Below are positions 8,266 through 16,174 of a DNA stretch of 16,499 nt, piece after piece. The notes beneath the pieces are model-generated. The model searched no databases. It was not told the DNA's origin and was given only the letters and a program-made list of their open reading frames with translations. This stretch comes from Flavobacterium psychrophilum. GTDB taxonomy: Bacteria; Bacteroidota; Bacteroidia; Flavobacteriales; Flavobacteriaceae. The DNA lies in assembly GCA_945878515.1 (NCBI GenBank), contig CAMCTL010000066.1, positions 1 to 16,499 on the forward strand, written 5' to 3'. Within the stretch, counting starts at the first letter, position 1; the number at the start of each line of letters is the position of its first letter. The translations under genes were made by a program, and so were the position numbers.

Positions 8266-9627
8266 ATGTACACATTTTCAAGTAAATTAAAAACATTTTC
8301 CCTAATACTAATGGTTGCCGGACTTTTAGGTATAGGATATGGTTTTTATGCTGCACCTAAAGATATTAAAGCAGTGGAAGCAATTCTTGCTGCGGACGCC
8401 CACGGAAGCCACGAAGTTTCAAAATCAGCCGAATCACATGAAGGTGTTGAAAAACACGCAGTTGTAGCTGGAGAGCATAAAGTAGAAGCGGCTCACGCAG
8501 AGCACGAAGAACATTTAGAACATGTTTTGCATCAATTGCAGAACAAACCATGGGCAGCATTATATGTTGCGTGTATTTTCTTTATGTTAATTTCTCTTGG
8601 TGTCTTAGCATTTTATGCGATTCAACAAGTTGCTCAGTCCGGTTGGTCTCCAGTATTATTTAGGGTTATGCAGGGTATTACCGCTTATTTGCCTGTGGGG
8701 TCTATTATTTTCTTTATTGTTTTGATACTTTGTGGTTTGCATTTTAATCATCTTTTTGTTTGGTTAGGAGAAGGTGTGACAAAGGTTGGTGATGCCAATT
8801 ATGATAAAATTATCGCTAATAAATCAGGATACCTGAATTTCCCTTTTTGGATCATTAGAGCAGCAATTTTCTTGATAGGGTGGAATTTATACAGATATTA
8901 TTCTCGAAAAAATTGTTTGGCTCAAGATGAAGCATCAGATGATAGTTTTTATAAAAAGAACTTCAAAATGTCTGCTGGTTTCCTAGTATTCTTTATTGTA
9001 ACTGAGTCTATTATGTCTTGGGATTGGATTATGTCTATCGATCCACATTGGTTTAGTACGTTGTTCGGATGGTATGTTTTTGCTAGTTTTTTGGTAAGTG
9101 GAGTTACAACAATTTGTTTAATCAGCTTGTATTTGAAATCAAAAGGTTATCTAGAGCATGTAAATACGAGTCATATACACGACTTAGCAAAATTTATGTT
9201 TGGTTTTAGTGTGTTTTGGACGTACTTGTGGTTCTCACAATTTATGTTGATTTGGTATGCTAATATTCCAGAGGAAGTTACTTATTTTAAGACAAGAATC
9301 GAGTTATATAACCTTCCATTCTTTGGTGCGGTTGTTATGAATTTTGTTTTCCCGATATTAATTTTAATTAATACCGATTTCAAAAGAATTTCATGGGTTC
9401 TTGTAATGGCTGGAACAGTAATATTGTTAGGACATTATATTGATTTTTTCAATATGATTATGCCAGGAACTGTAGGTGATCAATGGTTTATTGGAGTTTC
9501 AGAAATTGCTTCTGTTATGTTTTTCTTTGGATTATTTATTTACGTTGTTTTTACAGCTTTGACAAAAGCACCATTGCTTCCTAAAAGAAATCCGTTTATA
9601 GAAGAAAGTAAACATTTTCATTATTAA
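8266..9627 (+). CDS. actF: ActF: second NrfD-like membrane subunit of alternative complex III
   Basis: The 453-residue product is a membrane protein related to ActC, with about ten hydrophobic helices. The first is at about 8-30 and the rest run from about 94 to 438. The family signature SWDWIMSIDPHWFSTLFGWY is present in the middle. ActF is thought to be a structural partner of ActC, perhaps with a proton path but no quinol cofactor. Between the first and second helices lies a 60-residue loop rich in His, Glu and Ala. It has ten histidines at 46, 49, 58, 64, 71, 77, 80, 83, 86 and 89, the last five forming HxxHxxHxxHxxH. The loop is unusual and could bind metal, but that is inference. The gene sits 27 bases after actE and 17 before coxB. 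Confidence 0.92.
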   Translation: MYTFSSKLKTFSLILMVAGLLGIGYGFYAAPKDIKAVEAILAADAHGSHEVSKSAESHEGVEKHAVVAGEHKVEAAHAEHEEHLEHVLHQLQNKPWAALYVACIFFMLISLGVLAFYAIQQVAQSGWSPVLFRVMQGITAYLPVGSIIFFIVLILCGLHFNHLFVWLGEGVTKVGDANYDKIIANKSGYLNFPFWIIRAAIFLIGWNLYRYYSRKNCLAQDEASDDSFYKKNFKMSAGFLVFFIVTESIMSWDWIMSIDPHWFSTLFGWYVFASFLVSGVTTICLISLYLKSKGYLEHVNTSHIHDLAKFMFGFSVFWTYLWFSQFMLIWYANIPEEVTYFKTRIELYNLPFFGAVVMNFVFPILILINTDFKRISWVLVMAGTVILLGHYIDFFNMIMPGTVGDQWFIGVSEIASVMFFFGLFIYVVFTALTKAPLLPKRNPFIEESKHFHY

Positions 9628-9644
9628 TATTTAAAAAAAATTAA

Positions 9645-10799
9645 ATGACAAGTTTGTTGGTAATATTGGTTTTAGTTCTATTATCTATTGCTTTGTGGCA
9701 GTTAACTAAGATATTCGATTTGACTCAAGTTGGTGTACAAGCGGATGATTCGCAAATTGCAAGTGATGAAGATAACAATACTCAAGGGTATTTGATGTTT
9801 GGGTTTTTGGCTTTCATTTATATATTTACTATTTATGGATTGATTGAATGGGGTCCATTAGTGCTTCACACGCCTGCATCGAAACATGGCGAAACTGTTG
9901 ATAGTTTGATGAACATAACTTGGATACTTATATTTTTAGTACAAGCTGTGACACAAGTATTGCTTCATTATTTTTCTTTCAAATACAGGGGAAAAAAGGA
10001 AAACAAAGCGCTATTTTTCTCAGATAGTAACAAATTAGAAATAATTTGGAGTGGTATTCCTGCTGTTGTTCTTGCTGTTTTAATTGGTTATGGTTTGTAT
10101 TCTTGGGTAGATATTATGTTTATTGATGAAGATGAAGATATAATCGAAATAGAATTGTATGCACAACAATTTAATTGGACTGCAAGATATGCAGGGGCAG
10201 ATAATGTTCTTGGAAAAGCTAATGTTAGATTGATAGAAGGGGTTAATGTTGTAGGAGTTGATCTTTCTGACCCAAACGCACAAGACGATAAAGTAGTCAA
10301 AGAACTTCATATTCCAAAGGGTAAAAAGATACATTTTAAATTTCGTTCCCAAGATGTTTTGCACTCTGCTTTTTTTCCACATTTTAGAGCTCAGATGAAC
10401 TGTGTTCCAGGTATGGTTACTGAATTTGCCTTCGAACCCGTTTACACTACCGATGAATATAGAGAGCTTCCTTTCATGATCGAAAAAGTAAAAAATATTA
10501 ATTCTTTGCGTGAAGCTAAAAGTAAAGTATTGGTCGCCGAAGGAAAGACAGGTCTTGATCCATATACTTTTGATTTTTTATTGCTTTGCAACAAGATATG
10601 TGGTGCTTCACATTACAACATGCAAATGAAACTGATTGTAGATACTCCCGAAGATTATAAAAGATGGTTGAGCGAAAAACCAACTTTAGTTCAAGAAGTA
10701 AAAATAGCTAATACGCCAAAACCTGTTGAAGAGGGTGTTGGTCCAGATTCTACAAGCGGAAAGGATACTGCGTCTATTGGTAAAATGGCGATGAAATAA
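9645..10799 (+). CDS. coxB: Cytochrome c oxidase (aa3-type) subunit II, CuA-bearing, with extra N-terminal helices
   Basis: The 384-residue product is the CuA subunit of a heme-copper oxidase. It has four hydrophobic helices (about 2-20, 49-69, 89-110, 131-155) where the usual subunit II has two. The periplasmic cupredoxin domain follows, with the aromatic patch YAQQFNW (172-178). CuA ligands are H240 (in VLHS), C315, C319, H323 and M326 in the motif CNKICGASHYNM. Position 317 is Lys, where the common motif CSELCG/CSEICG has Glu. Between PGM (255-257) and C315 lie about 58 residues, roughly 35-40 more than usual. No signal peptide or heme c motif is present, so electrons must come from ACIII hemes or a separate cytochrome. 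The F. johnsoniae aa3 oxidase was reported to be structurally modified for binding ACIII, which fits. The gene starts 17 bases after actF. Confidence 0.93.
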   Translation: MTSLLVILVLVLLSIALWQLTKIFDLTQVGVQADDSQIASDEDNNTQGYLMFGFLAFIYIFTIYGLIEWGPLVLHTPASKHGETVDSLMNITWILIFLVQAVTQVLLHYFSFKYRGKKENKALFFSDSNKLEIIWSGIPAVVLAVLIGYGLYSWVDIMFIDEDEDIIEIELYAQQFNWTARYAGADNVLGKANVRLIEGVNVVGVDLSDPNAQDDKVVKELHIPKGKKIHFKFRSQDVLHSAFFPHFRAQMNCVPGMVTEFAFEPVYTTDEYRELPFMIEKVKNINSLREAKSKVLVAEGKTGLDPYTFDFLLLCNKICGASHYNMQMKLIVDTPEDYKRWLSEKPTLVQEVKIANTPKPVEEGVGPDSTSGKDTASIGKMAMK

Positions 10800-10829
10800 T
10801 TAATAAAAAAAAATTTAAAGTAAACATAT

Positions 10830-12614
10830 ATGTCAGCAGAAGTTCACGATCATACACACGAACACCATCATAAAGATACTTTTATCACTAAATATATTTT
10901 TAGTATAGATCATAAAATGATTGCTAAACAGTACCTTATTACTGGAATTGTTATGGGGGTTGTAGGAGTATTTATATCTATGCTTTTTAGGTTACAATTG
11001 GCTTGGCCAGAAGAATCATTCAAAATATTCAGTTTTTTTCTTGGAGATAGTTATGCACCTGATGGGGTAATGTTGAATGATAGATATTTGGCATTAGTAA
11101 CAATTCACGGAACTATTATGGTTTTCTTTGTTTTAACAGCGGCTTTAAGCGGTACTTTTAGTAACCTTTTAATACCTTTACAATTAGGCGCAAGGGATAT
11201 GGCATCAGGATTTCTGAACATGATTTCCTATTGGCTTTTCTTCCTTTCTAGTGTAATAATGCTTAGTTCTCTTTTTGTAGAGTCAGGTCCAGCATCAGCT
11301 GGTTGGACAATTTATCCACCTTTAAGTGCTTTGCCACAAGCTATACCAGGTTCAGGTATGGGTATGACTCTTTGGTTAGTGTCCATGGCAATTTTTATTG
11401 CAGCTTCGCTGATGGGTTCGCTAAATTATATAGTTACTGTCATAAATTTGAGAACTAAAGGAATGACCATGACTAGAATGCCGCTTACAATTTGGGCCTT
11501 CTTTGTAACTGCTATTATTGGAGTTATTTCATTTCCAGTGTTGTTGTCAGCGGCTTTACTGTTAATTTTCGATAGAAGTTTTGGCACTTCTTTTTTCCTC
11601 TCTGACATCTATCTTGCGGGTGAAGTTTTACATTATCAAGGTGGATCTCCTGTTTTATTTGAACATTTATTCTGGTTCTTAGGACATCCTGAAGTTTATA
11701 TTATTTTGTTGCCAGCGTTGGGTATTACATCGGAGGTAATTGCAACAAATTCACGTAAACCAATTTTCGGTTACAGAGCAATGATTATGTCCATTTTAGC
11801 GATAGCATTTTTGTCGACAATAGTTTGGGGACATCACATGTTTATTTCTGGAATGAATCCATTTTTAGGATCTGTATTTACCTTTACTACGTTATTGATT
11901 GCCATACCATCAGCAGTAAAAGCATTTAATTATATTACTACACTTTGGAAAGGAAATTTGCAATTGAATCCCGCCATGTTGTTTTCTATCGGATTGGTTT
12001 CAACATTTATTACAGGTGGTTTGACAGGAATTATTCTTGGAGATAGTACTTTAGACATTAACGTTCACGATACTTATTTTGTTGTAGCGCACTTTCACTT
12101 GGTTATGGGGATATCAGCTCTTTATGGAATGTTTGCAGGTATTTATCATTGGTATCCAAAGATGTTCGGAAGAATGTTGAATAAAAACTTAGGTTATATT
12201 CATTTTTGGGTTACGGCTGTTTGTGCTTATGGTGTATTTTTTCCAATGCATTTCATAGGTCTAGCTGGTTTACCTAGACGATATTACACAAATACAAACT
12301 TTCCATTATTTGACGATTTGCAAAATGTAAATGTTTTGATAACTACTTTCGCAATTATTGGTGGTGCTTTTCAGTTGGTTTTCTTGTACAATTTCTTTAT
12401 TAGCATATTCTACGGTAAAAAATCTGTTCAGAATCCATGGAAATCAAATACTTTAGAATGGACTGCTCCAGTAGAACACATGCACGGTAACTGGCCAGGT
12501 GAAATTCCAGAAGTATATCGTTGGCCTTATGACTATAGTAATCCAGCTCATGAAGAGGATTTTGTGCCGCAAAACGTTCCAATGAAAGAAGGAGAAGAAG
12601 CCCTTCACCATTAA
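10830..12614 (+). CDS. coxA: Cytochrome c oxidase (aa3-type) subunit I, A1 family
   Basis: The 594-residue product is the catalytic subunit with about twelve helices. Low-spin heme ligands are H93 (TIHGTIM) and H423. H421 binds heme a3. CuB ligands are H286, H335 and H336, with Y290 in HPEVY as the crosslinked tyrosine. The D-path residues D123 and N130 and the Glu of GHPEVY (E288) are kept, as is the K-path lysine K364 in IPSAVKAF. All this marks a proton-pumping type A1 enzyme reducing O2 to water. H413-D414, the subunit I magnesium ligands, are present. The N-terminus is His-rich (H6, H8, H10, H12-H14) and the C-terminus ends in two His. This is the last gene of the operon: a strong terminator follows 22 bases after the stop. 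No subunit III or assembly gene follows. Confidence 0.96.
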   Translation: MSAEVHDHTHEHHHKDTFITKYIFSIDHKMIAKQYLITGIVMGVVGVFISMLFRLQLAWPEESFKIFSFFLGDSYAPDGVMLNDRYLALVTIHGTIMVFFVLTAALSGTFSNLLIPLQLGARDMASGFLNMISYWLFFLSSVIMLSSLFVESGPASAGWTIYPPLSALPQAIPGSGMGMTLWLVSMAIFIAASLMGSLNYIVTVINLRTKGMTMTRMPLTIWAFFVTAIIGVISFPVLLSAALLLIFDRSFGTSFFLSDIYLAGEVLHYQGGSPVLFEHLFWFLGHPEVYIILLPALGITSEVIATNSRKPIFGYRAMIMSILAIAFLSTIVWGHHMFISGMNPFLGSVFTFTTLLIAIPSAVKAFNYITTLWKGNLQLNPAMLFSIGLVSTFITGGLTGIILGDSTLDINVHDTYFVVAHFHLVMGISALYGMFAGIYHWYPKMFGRMLNKNLGYIHFWVTAVCAYGVFFPMHFIGLAGLPRRYYTNTNFPLFDDLQNVNVLITTFAIIGGAFQLVFLYNFFISIFYGKKSVQNPWKSNTLEWTAPVEHMHGNWPGEIPEVYRWPYDYSNPAHEEDFVPQNVPMKEGEEALHH

Positions 12615-12636
12615 TATTTTTATAAATTATTGTAAT

Positions 12637-12678
12637 ATGCCTTTCAACCGAAATTTCGGAATTGAAAGGCATTTTTTA
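12637..12678 (+). terminator. Rho-independent terminator of the act-cox operon
   Basis: ATGCCTTTCAA (12637-12647) pairs perfectly with TTGAAAGGCAT (12662-12672) over 11 bp and is followed by six T's. The region between holds a perfect palindrome, CCGAAATTTCGG (12648-12659), which extends the hairpin above a two-base AA bulge. On the opposite strand no T-run follows, so it acts only in the plus direction. It separates coxA from ruvB. Confidence 0.85.
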
Positions 12679-12694
12679 TTGCTTATAAGTTCGT

Positions 12695-12702
12695 TATCTT
12701 TG
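12695..12702 (+). promoter_or_regulatory. -7 element of the ruvB promoter
   Basis: TATCTTTG is an exact TAnnTTTG match, ending four bases before the ruvB ATG. The -33 element is unclear and would fall in or next to the T-run of the preceding terminator. Transcription would begin at or within a few bases of the start codon, so the ruvB mRNA may be leaderless. Confidence 0.55.
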
Positions 12703-12706
12703 TAAA

Positions 12707-13729
12707 ATGAATGAAAATTTAGACCCAACAAACGACGGTTACAATCCTGAGGAACTTGATTTAGAAAAAAAATTGAGGCCTCTGTCTTTTAATGATTTTG
12801 CTGGACAAGATCAAATTTTGGAAAACCTTAAAGTTTTTGTTCAGGCTGCTAATCAAAGAAATGAAGCACTTGATCATACTCTTTTTCACGGGCCGCCCGG
12901 GTTGGGGAAAACTACGTTAGCTAATATTTTATCTAACGAACTACAAGTAGGAATTAAAATTACTTCTGGACCAGTATTGGATAAACCGGGAGATTTAGCG
13001 GGTTTGTTGACCAATCTTGAAGAAAGAGATGTTTTGTTTATTGATGAAATCCATCGCTTGAGTCCAATTGTCGAGGAATATTTGTATTCGGCGATGGAGG
13101 ATTTTAAGATTGACATTATGATTGAATCTGGTCCAAATGCAAGAACGGTACAAATCAATTTAAACCCCTTTACCTTAATTGGCGCCACTACACGCTCAGG
13201 CCTTTTAACAGCACCAATGCGAGCGCGTTTCGGTATTTCATCAAGATTACAGTATTATACCACCGAACTTTTAACTACAATAGTCGAAAGAAGTGCATCT
13301 ATTTTGAAAATGCCTATTTCTATGGAAGCCGCAATCGAAATTGCAGGTAGAAGTAGAGGAACTCCTAGAATTGCTAATGCATTGTTGCGTCGTGTTCGTG
13401 ATTTTGCACAAATCAAAGGAAACGGAACCATAGACATTGAAATTGCTCGGTACGCACTAAAAGCTTTGAATGTAGATGCACACGGATTAGACGAAATGGA
13501 TAATAAGATTCTAAATACCATCATCGACAAGTTTAAAGGTGGCCCAGTTGGATTATCTACTTTGGCAACAGCAGTTTCCGAAAGTAGCGAAACTATTGAA
13601 GAAGTGTACGAACCATTTTTAATTCAGGAAGGCTTTATTATGAGAACCCCGCGAGGTCGGGAAGTTACAGAGAAAGCGTATAAGCATCTTGGTAAAATTA
13701 AATTGAATGCTCAAGGAGGATTATTTTAG
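12707..13729 (+). CDS. ruvB: RuvB, Holliday junction branch-migration helicase
   Basis: The 340-residue product has the normal RuvB length. With RuvA it forms the hexameric motor that drives branch migration of Holliday junctions, to be cut by RuvC. The sequence shows Walker [10 protein letters not shown] (62-70), Walker B LFIDEIH (110-116), the RuvB signature [18 protein letters not shown] (159-176) with sensor and arginine-finger residues, and a C-terminal winged-helix DNA-binding domain (about 265-335) with [17 protein letters not shown]. The ATG at 12707 lies just behind a TAnnTTTG box. Its neighbours are unrelated in function: the oxidase operon upstream, separated by a terminator, and queG 81 or more bases downstream, probably on the same transcript. 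Nothing in the protein looks altered. Confidence 0.97.
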   Translation: MNENLDPTNDGYNPEELDLEKKLRPLSFNDFAGQDQILENLKVFVQAANQRNEALDHTLFHGPPGLGKTTLANILSNELQVGIKITSGPVLDKPGDLAGLLTNLEERDVLFIDEIHRLSPIVEEYLYSAMEDFKIDIMIESGPNARTVQINLNPFTLIGATTRSGLLTAPMRARFGISSRLQYYTTELLTTIVERSASILKMPISMEAAIEIAGRSRGTPRIANALLRRVRDFAQIKGNGTIDIEIARYALKALNVDAHGLDEMDNKILNTIIDKFKGGPVGLSTLATAVSESSETIEEVYEPFLIQEGFIMRTPRGREVTEKAYKHLGKIKLNAQGGLF

Positions 13730-13796
13730 CATTTAATTTCAATGACAACTTCATTGATAATTTCAATGGCAATAGCAAAGACAAATTTATAAACCC

Positions 13797-13817
13797 ATAA
13801 CTTATAACTCATAACGC
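13797..13817 (+). repeat. Short tandem 7-bp repeat upstream of queG
   Basis: ATAACTT, ATAACTC and ATAACGC follow each other directly, giving nearly three copies of a 7-base unit. The ATA that begins the third copy is the codon from which a complete QueG N-terminus can be read. With so few copies this may be chance. Confidence 0.4.
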
Positions 13818-14734
13818 CAAACACAAAACATTCGCAATTTATTAAAACCGAAGCCAAACGCCTCGGTTTTTTGTCATGTGGCATATCTAAAGCAGGATTC
13901 CTAGAAGAAGAAGCACCTCGATTGGAACAGTGGCTAAATAGCCAAATGAACGGTCAGATGTTTTACATGGAAAATAATTTTGATAAAAGATTAAATCCAA
14001 CTTTGTTGGTAGATGATGCCAAAAGTGTGGTTTCTCTTTTGTTTAATTATTATCCTTCTGAATTTCAAAATGAAGAATCCCATAAAATATCAAAGTACGC
14101 TTACGGGCACGATTACCATTTTGTCATAAAGGATAAACTTAAAGAACTTTTATTTTCCATTCAGTCCAATATCGGAGAAGTTTCTGGGCGTGCCTTTGTA
14201 GATTCTGCACCGGTTATGGACAAAGCTTGGGCAGCCAAAAGCGGTTTAGGTTGGATAGGTAAAAACAGTAATTTATTGACCCAAAAAGTGGGTTCTTTTT
14301 ATTTTATTGCCGAATTGATTATCGATTTAGATTTAGAATACGACCACGCCACATCGGATCATTGTGGGTCTTGCACCGCATGTATTGATGCCTGTCCTAC
14401 TGAAGCAATTGTTGCACCTTATGTTGTTGATGGCAGTAAATGTATTTCTTATTTTACTATAGAACTCAAAGAGAATATCCCTACAGAAATGAAAGGCAAA
14501 TTTGATGATTGGATTTTTGGTTGCGATGTTTGTCAGGATGTTTGCCCGTGGAATCGATTTTCGAAATCCCATAACGAACCTCTTTTTAGTCCCAATCCTG
14601 AAGTGCTTTCGATGTCCAAAAAAGATTGGACAGAACTTACAGAAGAAACCTTTAATGCCGTTTTTAAAAACTCACCTCTAAAAAGGGCAAAGTACTCAGG
14701 AATTATAAAAAATTTAGATTTTTTGAAAGATTAA
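13811..14734 (+). CDS. queG: QueG, epoxyqueuosine reductase; start codon non-canonical or mutated
   Basis: QueG carries out the last step of queuosine synthesis in tRNA, reducing epoxyqueuosine with a cobalamin and two [4Fe-4S] clusters. Numbered from ATA at 13811 (307 residues), the product shows [10 protein letters not shown] (D131, the position of the family's catalytic acid) and [10 protein letters not shown]. Eight cluster cysteines are visible: C185, C188, C191, C195, C211, C238, C241 and C245, in [12 protein letters not shown] and [10 protein letters not shown]. The only usual start in the right place is TTG at 13871, but it would drop the first 20 residues, including [11 protein letters not shown], which belong to the conserved N-terminal domain. 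The frame is open back to a TAA at 13805 and contains no ATG, GTG or TTG before 13871, only ATA (13811), ACG and ATT (13841). I chose ATA by homology; the canonical-only version is 13871-14734. It is probably co-transcribed with ruvB. Confidence 0.85.
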   Translation: MTPNTKHSQFIKTEAKRLGFLSCGISKAGFLEEEAPRLEQWLNSQMNGQMFYMENNFDKRLNPTLLVDDAKSVVSLLFNYYPSEFQNEESHKISKYAYGHDYHFVIKDKLKELLFSIQSNIGEVSGRAFVDSAPVMDKAWAAKSGLGWIGKNSNLLTQKVGSFYFIAELIIDLDLEYDHATSDHCGSCTACIDACPTEAIVAPYVVDGSKCISYFTIELKENIPTEMKGKFDDWIFGCDVCQDVCPWNRFSKSHNEPLFSPNPEVLSMSKKDWTELTEETFNAVFKNSPLKRAKYSGIIKNLDFLKD

Positions 14735-14752
14735 AAACAGTATTGTTATTAA

Positions 14753-14851
14753 ATTGTAGCGACTCGTTAAGGCTGAGAAATTTGCAAACTACAATCGATT
14801 CAATTTAGGGTTTCGTTAATTTTATGAGGCTTTATTGACTGGGTTGCAGTC
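14753..14851. repeat. Inverted repeats between queG and the beta-helix gene
   Basis: The 159-base gap between the convergent genes holds two small inverted repeats. ATTGTAG (14753-14759) pairs with CTACAAT (14789-14795) across 29 bases. GACTG (14837-14841) pairs with CAGTC (14847-14851) across a five-base loop. Neither has a clear T-run, so neither is a convincing terminator. The gap is otherwise without recognisable coding. Confidence 0.3.
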
Positions 14852-14893
14852 CGTGGATTTCGGTCTAAACAAAACCCCAACTATTGGCAAATG

Positions 14894-16174
14894 CTATCTT
14901 TTAATAATTTTTTTAACAATTATTTCTTTAGAAGATATTAAGTTTATGATATAGTTCCCTTGATTTAAATTGTTAAGATTGAGCTTTATATTTTGAATAT
15001 TGGTGTAATCAGAAACAAAAATTAACTTCCCCGTTACATCGTATATTTCAATTTTTAATTTGTCTATGTTTTTACTTAAATTGATGTTTAAATCTGAAAT
15101 AGTAGGGTTCGGATATACAACGGCTTTTTCAAGAATTGCAATAAAATCGTCCGTTGAAAGATACGGGTCTTTAATAACAGCGTCAAGTATAGAATTACAT
15201 TCAGAATTGTAGATGGAATAATTGAATAGACCTAGATTAATATCATCATAACCATCCTTCAATTTATTTTCAATTTCGCTTTGGCTCTCAATACACCAGC
15301 AATTTTCAGTCAAGTCCTTATTTAATTTGTCTAAATTCTCGACATTAAACGTTGTGTTATTGCAAATTTTATTATTCTTAATTTTTGCAACAAAACCATC
15401 GTAGTTTGAAGTTCTAACTCCTACATCATTATTTGAAATAACATTATTTCTAATTTCAAACCCTTCATAAAAACTATCAACTCCAATCGTATTATTAGTA
15501 ATAGTAGAATTTTGTAATAAACCTCTTCCGCCATTCAAGGCAGTTCCATTATTTGTGAAAGTAGAATTGCTAACATCAATTCTTTCAGTCTGAAATAGCC
15601 CATAATTATTATAAGTGAAAGTACAATTTGTTATTACTTTATCAGCTTGGGTTATTCCATACGTGTTATTATTAAACTCTGAATCATCAATATTTATATC
15701 ATATCCAGTATACCCACTCATAGCAACTGTATTATTTTCAAACTTACACTGCTTATAATAAATAGGTCCTCCTTGATAGCAACAATCGGAGCTATTTGAA
15801 GATGAAGCAAACTTAAAATCGCAATATTCAAAACTAGCTTTAGCTCCTAGTGAATTTTTTATTTGTATGCCTGACCAATCACCTTTGTTTGGTGTTGTTG
15901 AATTTGATGTAAATGCTATTCTTGAATCATTGGTTCCTAACGCTATTAATTCTCCGCGGATTTCAAAATACTTATTTGACGCAAATTTTAACGCAACACC
16001 CGGTTCAATTATAAGTTTTACATTCGGGAAAAGAACGACATTGTCAGTAATTATGTAAGGACTATTTTTTAAACTGAATGTAGTATTAGAAAATATTCCT
16101 CCACTTACATTTGTTTGAGCCATAGTAATAAGACTAATCAATAGCAGGATATTTAAAAGGATTTTTTTCATCAT
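14894..16174 (-). CDS. Secreted right-handed beta-helix protein with T9SS type A sorting domain
   Basis: The 426-residue product has a signal peptide (about 1-19, ending TMA before Q20) and an N-terminal part that builds up to a beta-helix. From about 100 to 275 there are repeated Asn-rich turns, with NNTYG, NNYG, NNTIG and NNDVG at similar spacing, as in Asn ladders of pectate-lyase-like folds. A segment with NCWC (291-294) and later YDDINLG (309-315) follows. It resembles the NWWG...DD.LG closing motif often found after such helices. The C-terminal 75 residues are a type A sorting domain: VVYPNPT (352-358), IYDVTGKLIF, LNQGNYIINL. The protein should cross the outer membrane through T9SS and be attached to the surface or released. 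No catalytic residues are recognisable, so a role in polysaccharide binding or cleavage is only possible. A second ATG at 16171 is an equally good start. Confidence 0.88.
   Translation of the reverse strand: MMKKILLNILLLISLITMAQTNVSGGIFSNTTFSLKNSPYIITDNVVLFPNVKLIIEPGVALKFASNKYFEIRGELIALGTNDSRIAFTSNSTTPNKGDWSGIQIKNSLGAKASFEYCDFKFASSSNSSDCCYQGGPIYYKQCKFENNTVAMSGYTGYDINIDDSEFNNNTYGITQADKVITNCTFTYNNYGLFQTERIDVSNSTFTNNGTALNGGRGLLQNSTITNNTIGVDSFYEGFEIRNNVISNNDVGVRTSNYDGFVAKIKNNKICNNTTFNVENLDKLNKDLTENCWCIESQSEIENKLKDGYDDINLGLFNYSIYNSECNSILDAVIKDPYLSTDDFIAILEKAVVYPNPTISDLNINLSKNIDKLKIEIYDVTGKLIFVSDYTNIQNIKLNLNNLNQGNYIINLISSKEIIVKKIIKR

Noticed and set aside
12637..12678. Bidirectional terminator
   Set aside because: The minus strand lacks a T-run after the stem, and no minus-strand gene ends there.
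13742..13792. 16-codon ATG frame (MTTSLIISMA...) between ruvB and queG, in the same frame as queG
   Set aside because: Two stop codons separate it from queG, it is very short, and the DNA looks like simple AT-rich spacer. It cannot supply the QueG N-terminus without suppression of both stops.
13797..13817. 7-base tandem repeat at the queG start as a phase-variation switch
   Set aside because: There are fewer than three copies and the units differ, so slippage is unlikely to be frequent.
15867..16058. 63-codon open frame on the plus strand inside the beta-helix gene
   Set aside because: It lies fully antisense to a gene with clear domain evidence and has no recognisable features or leader.
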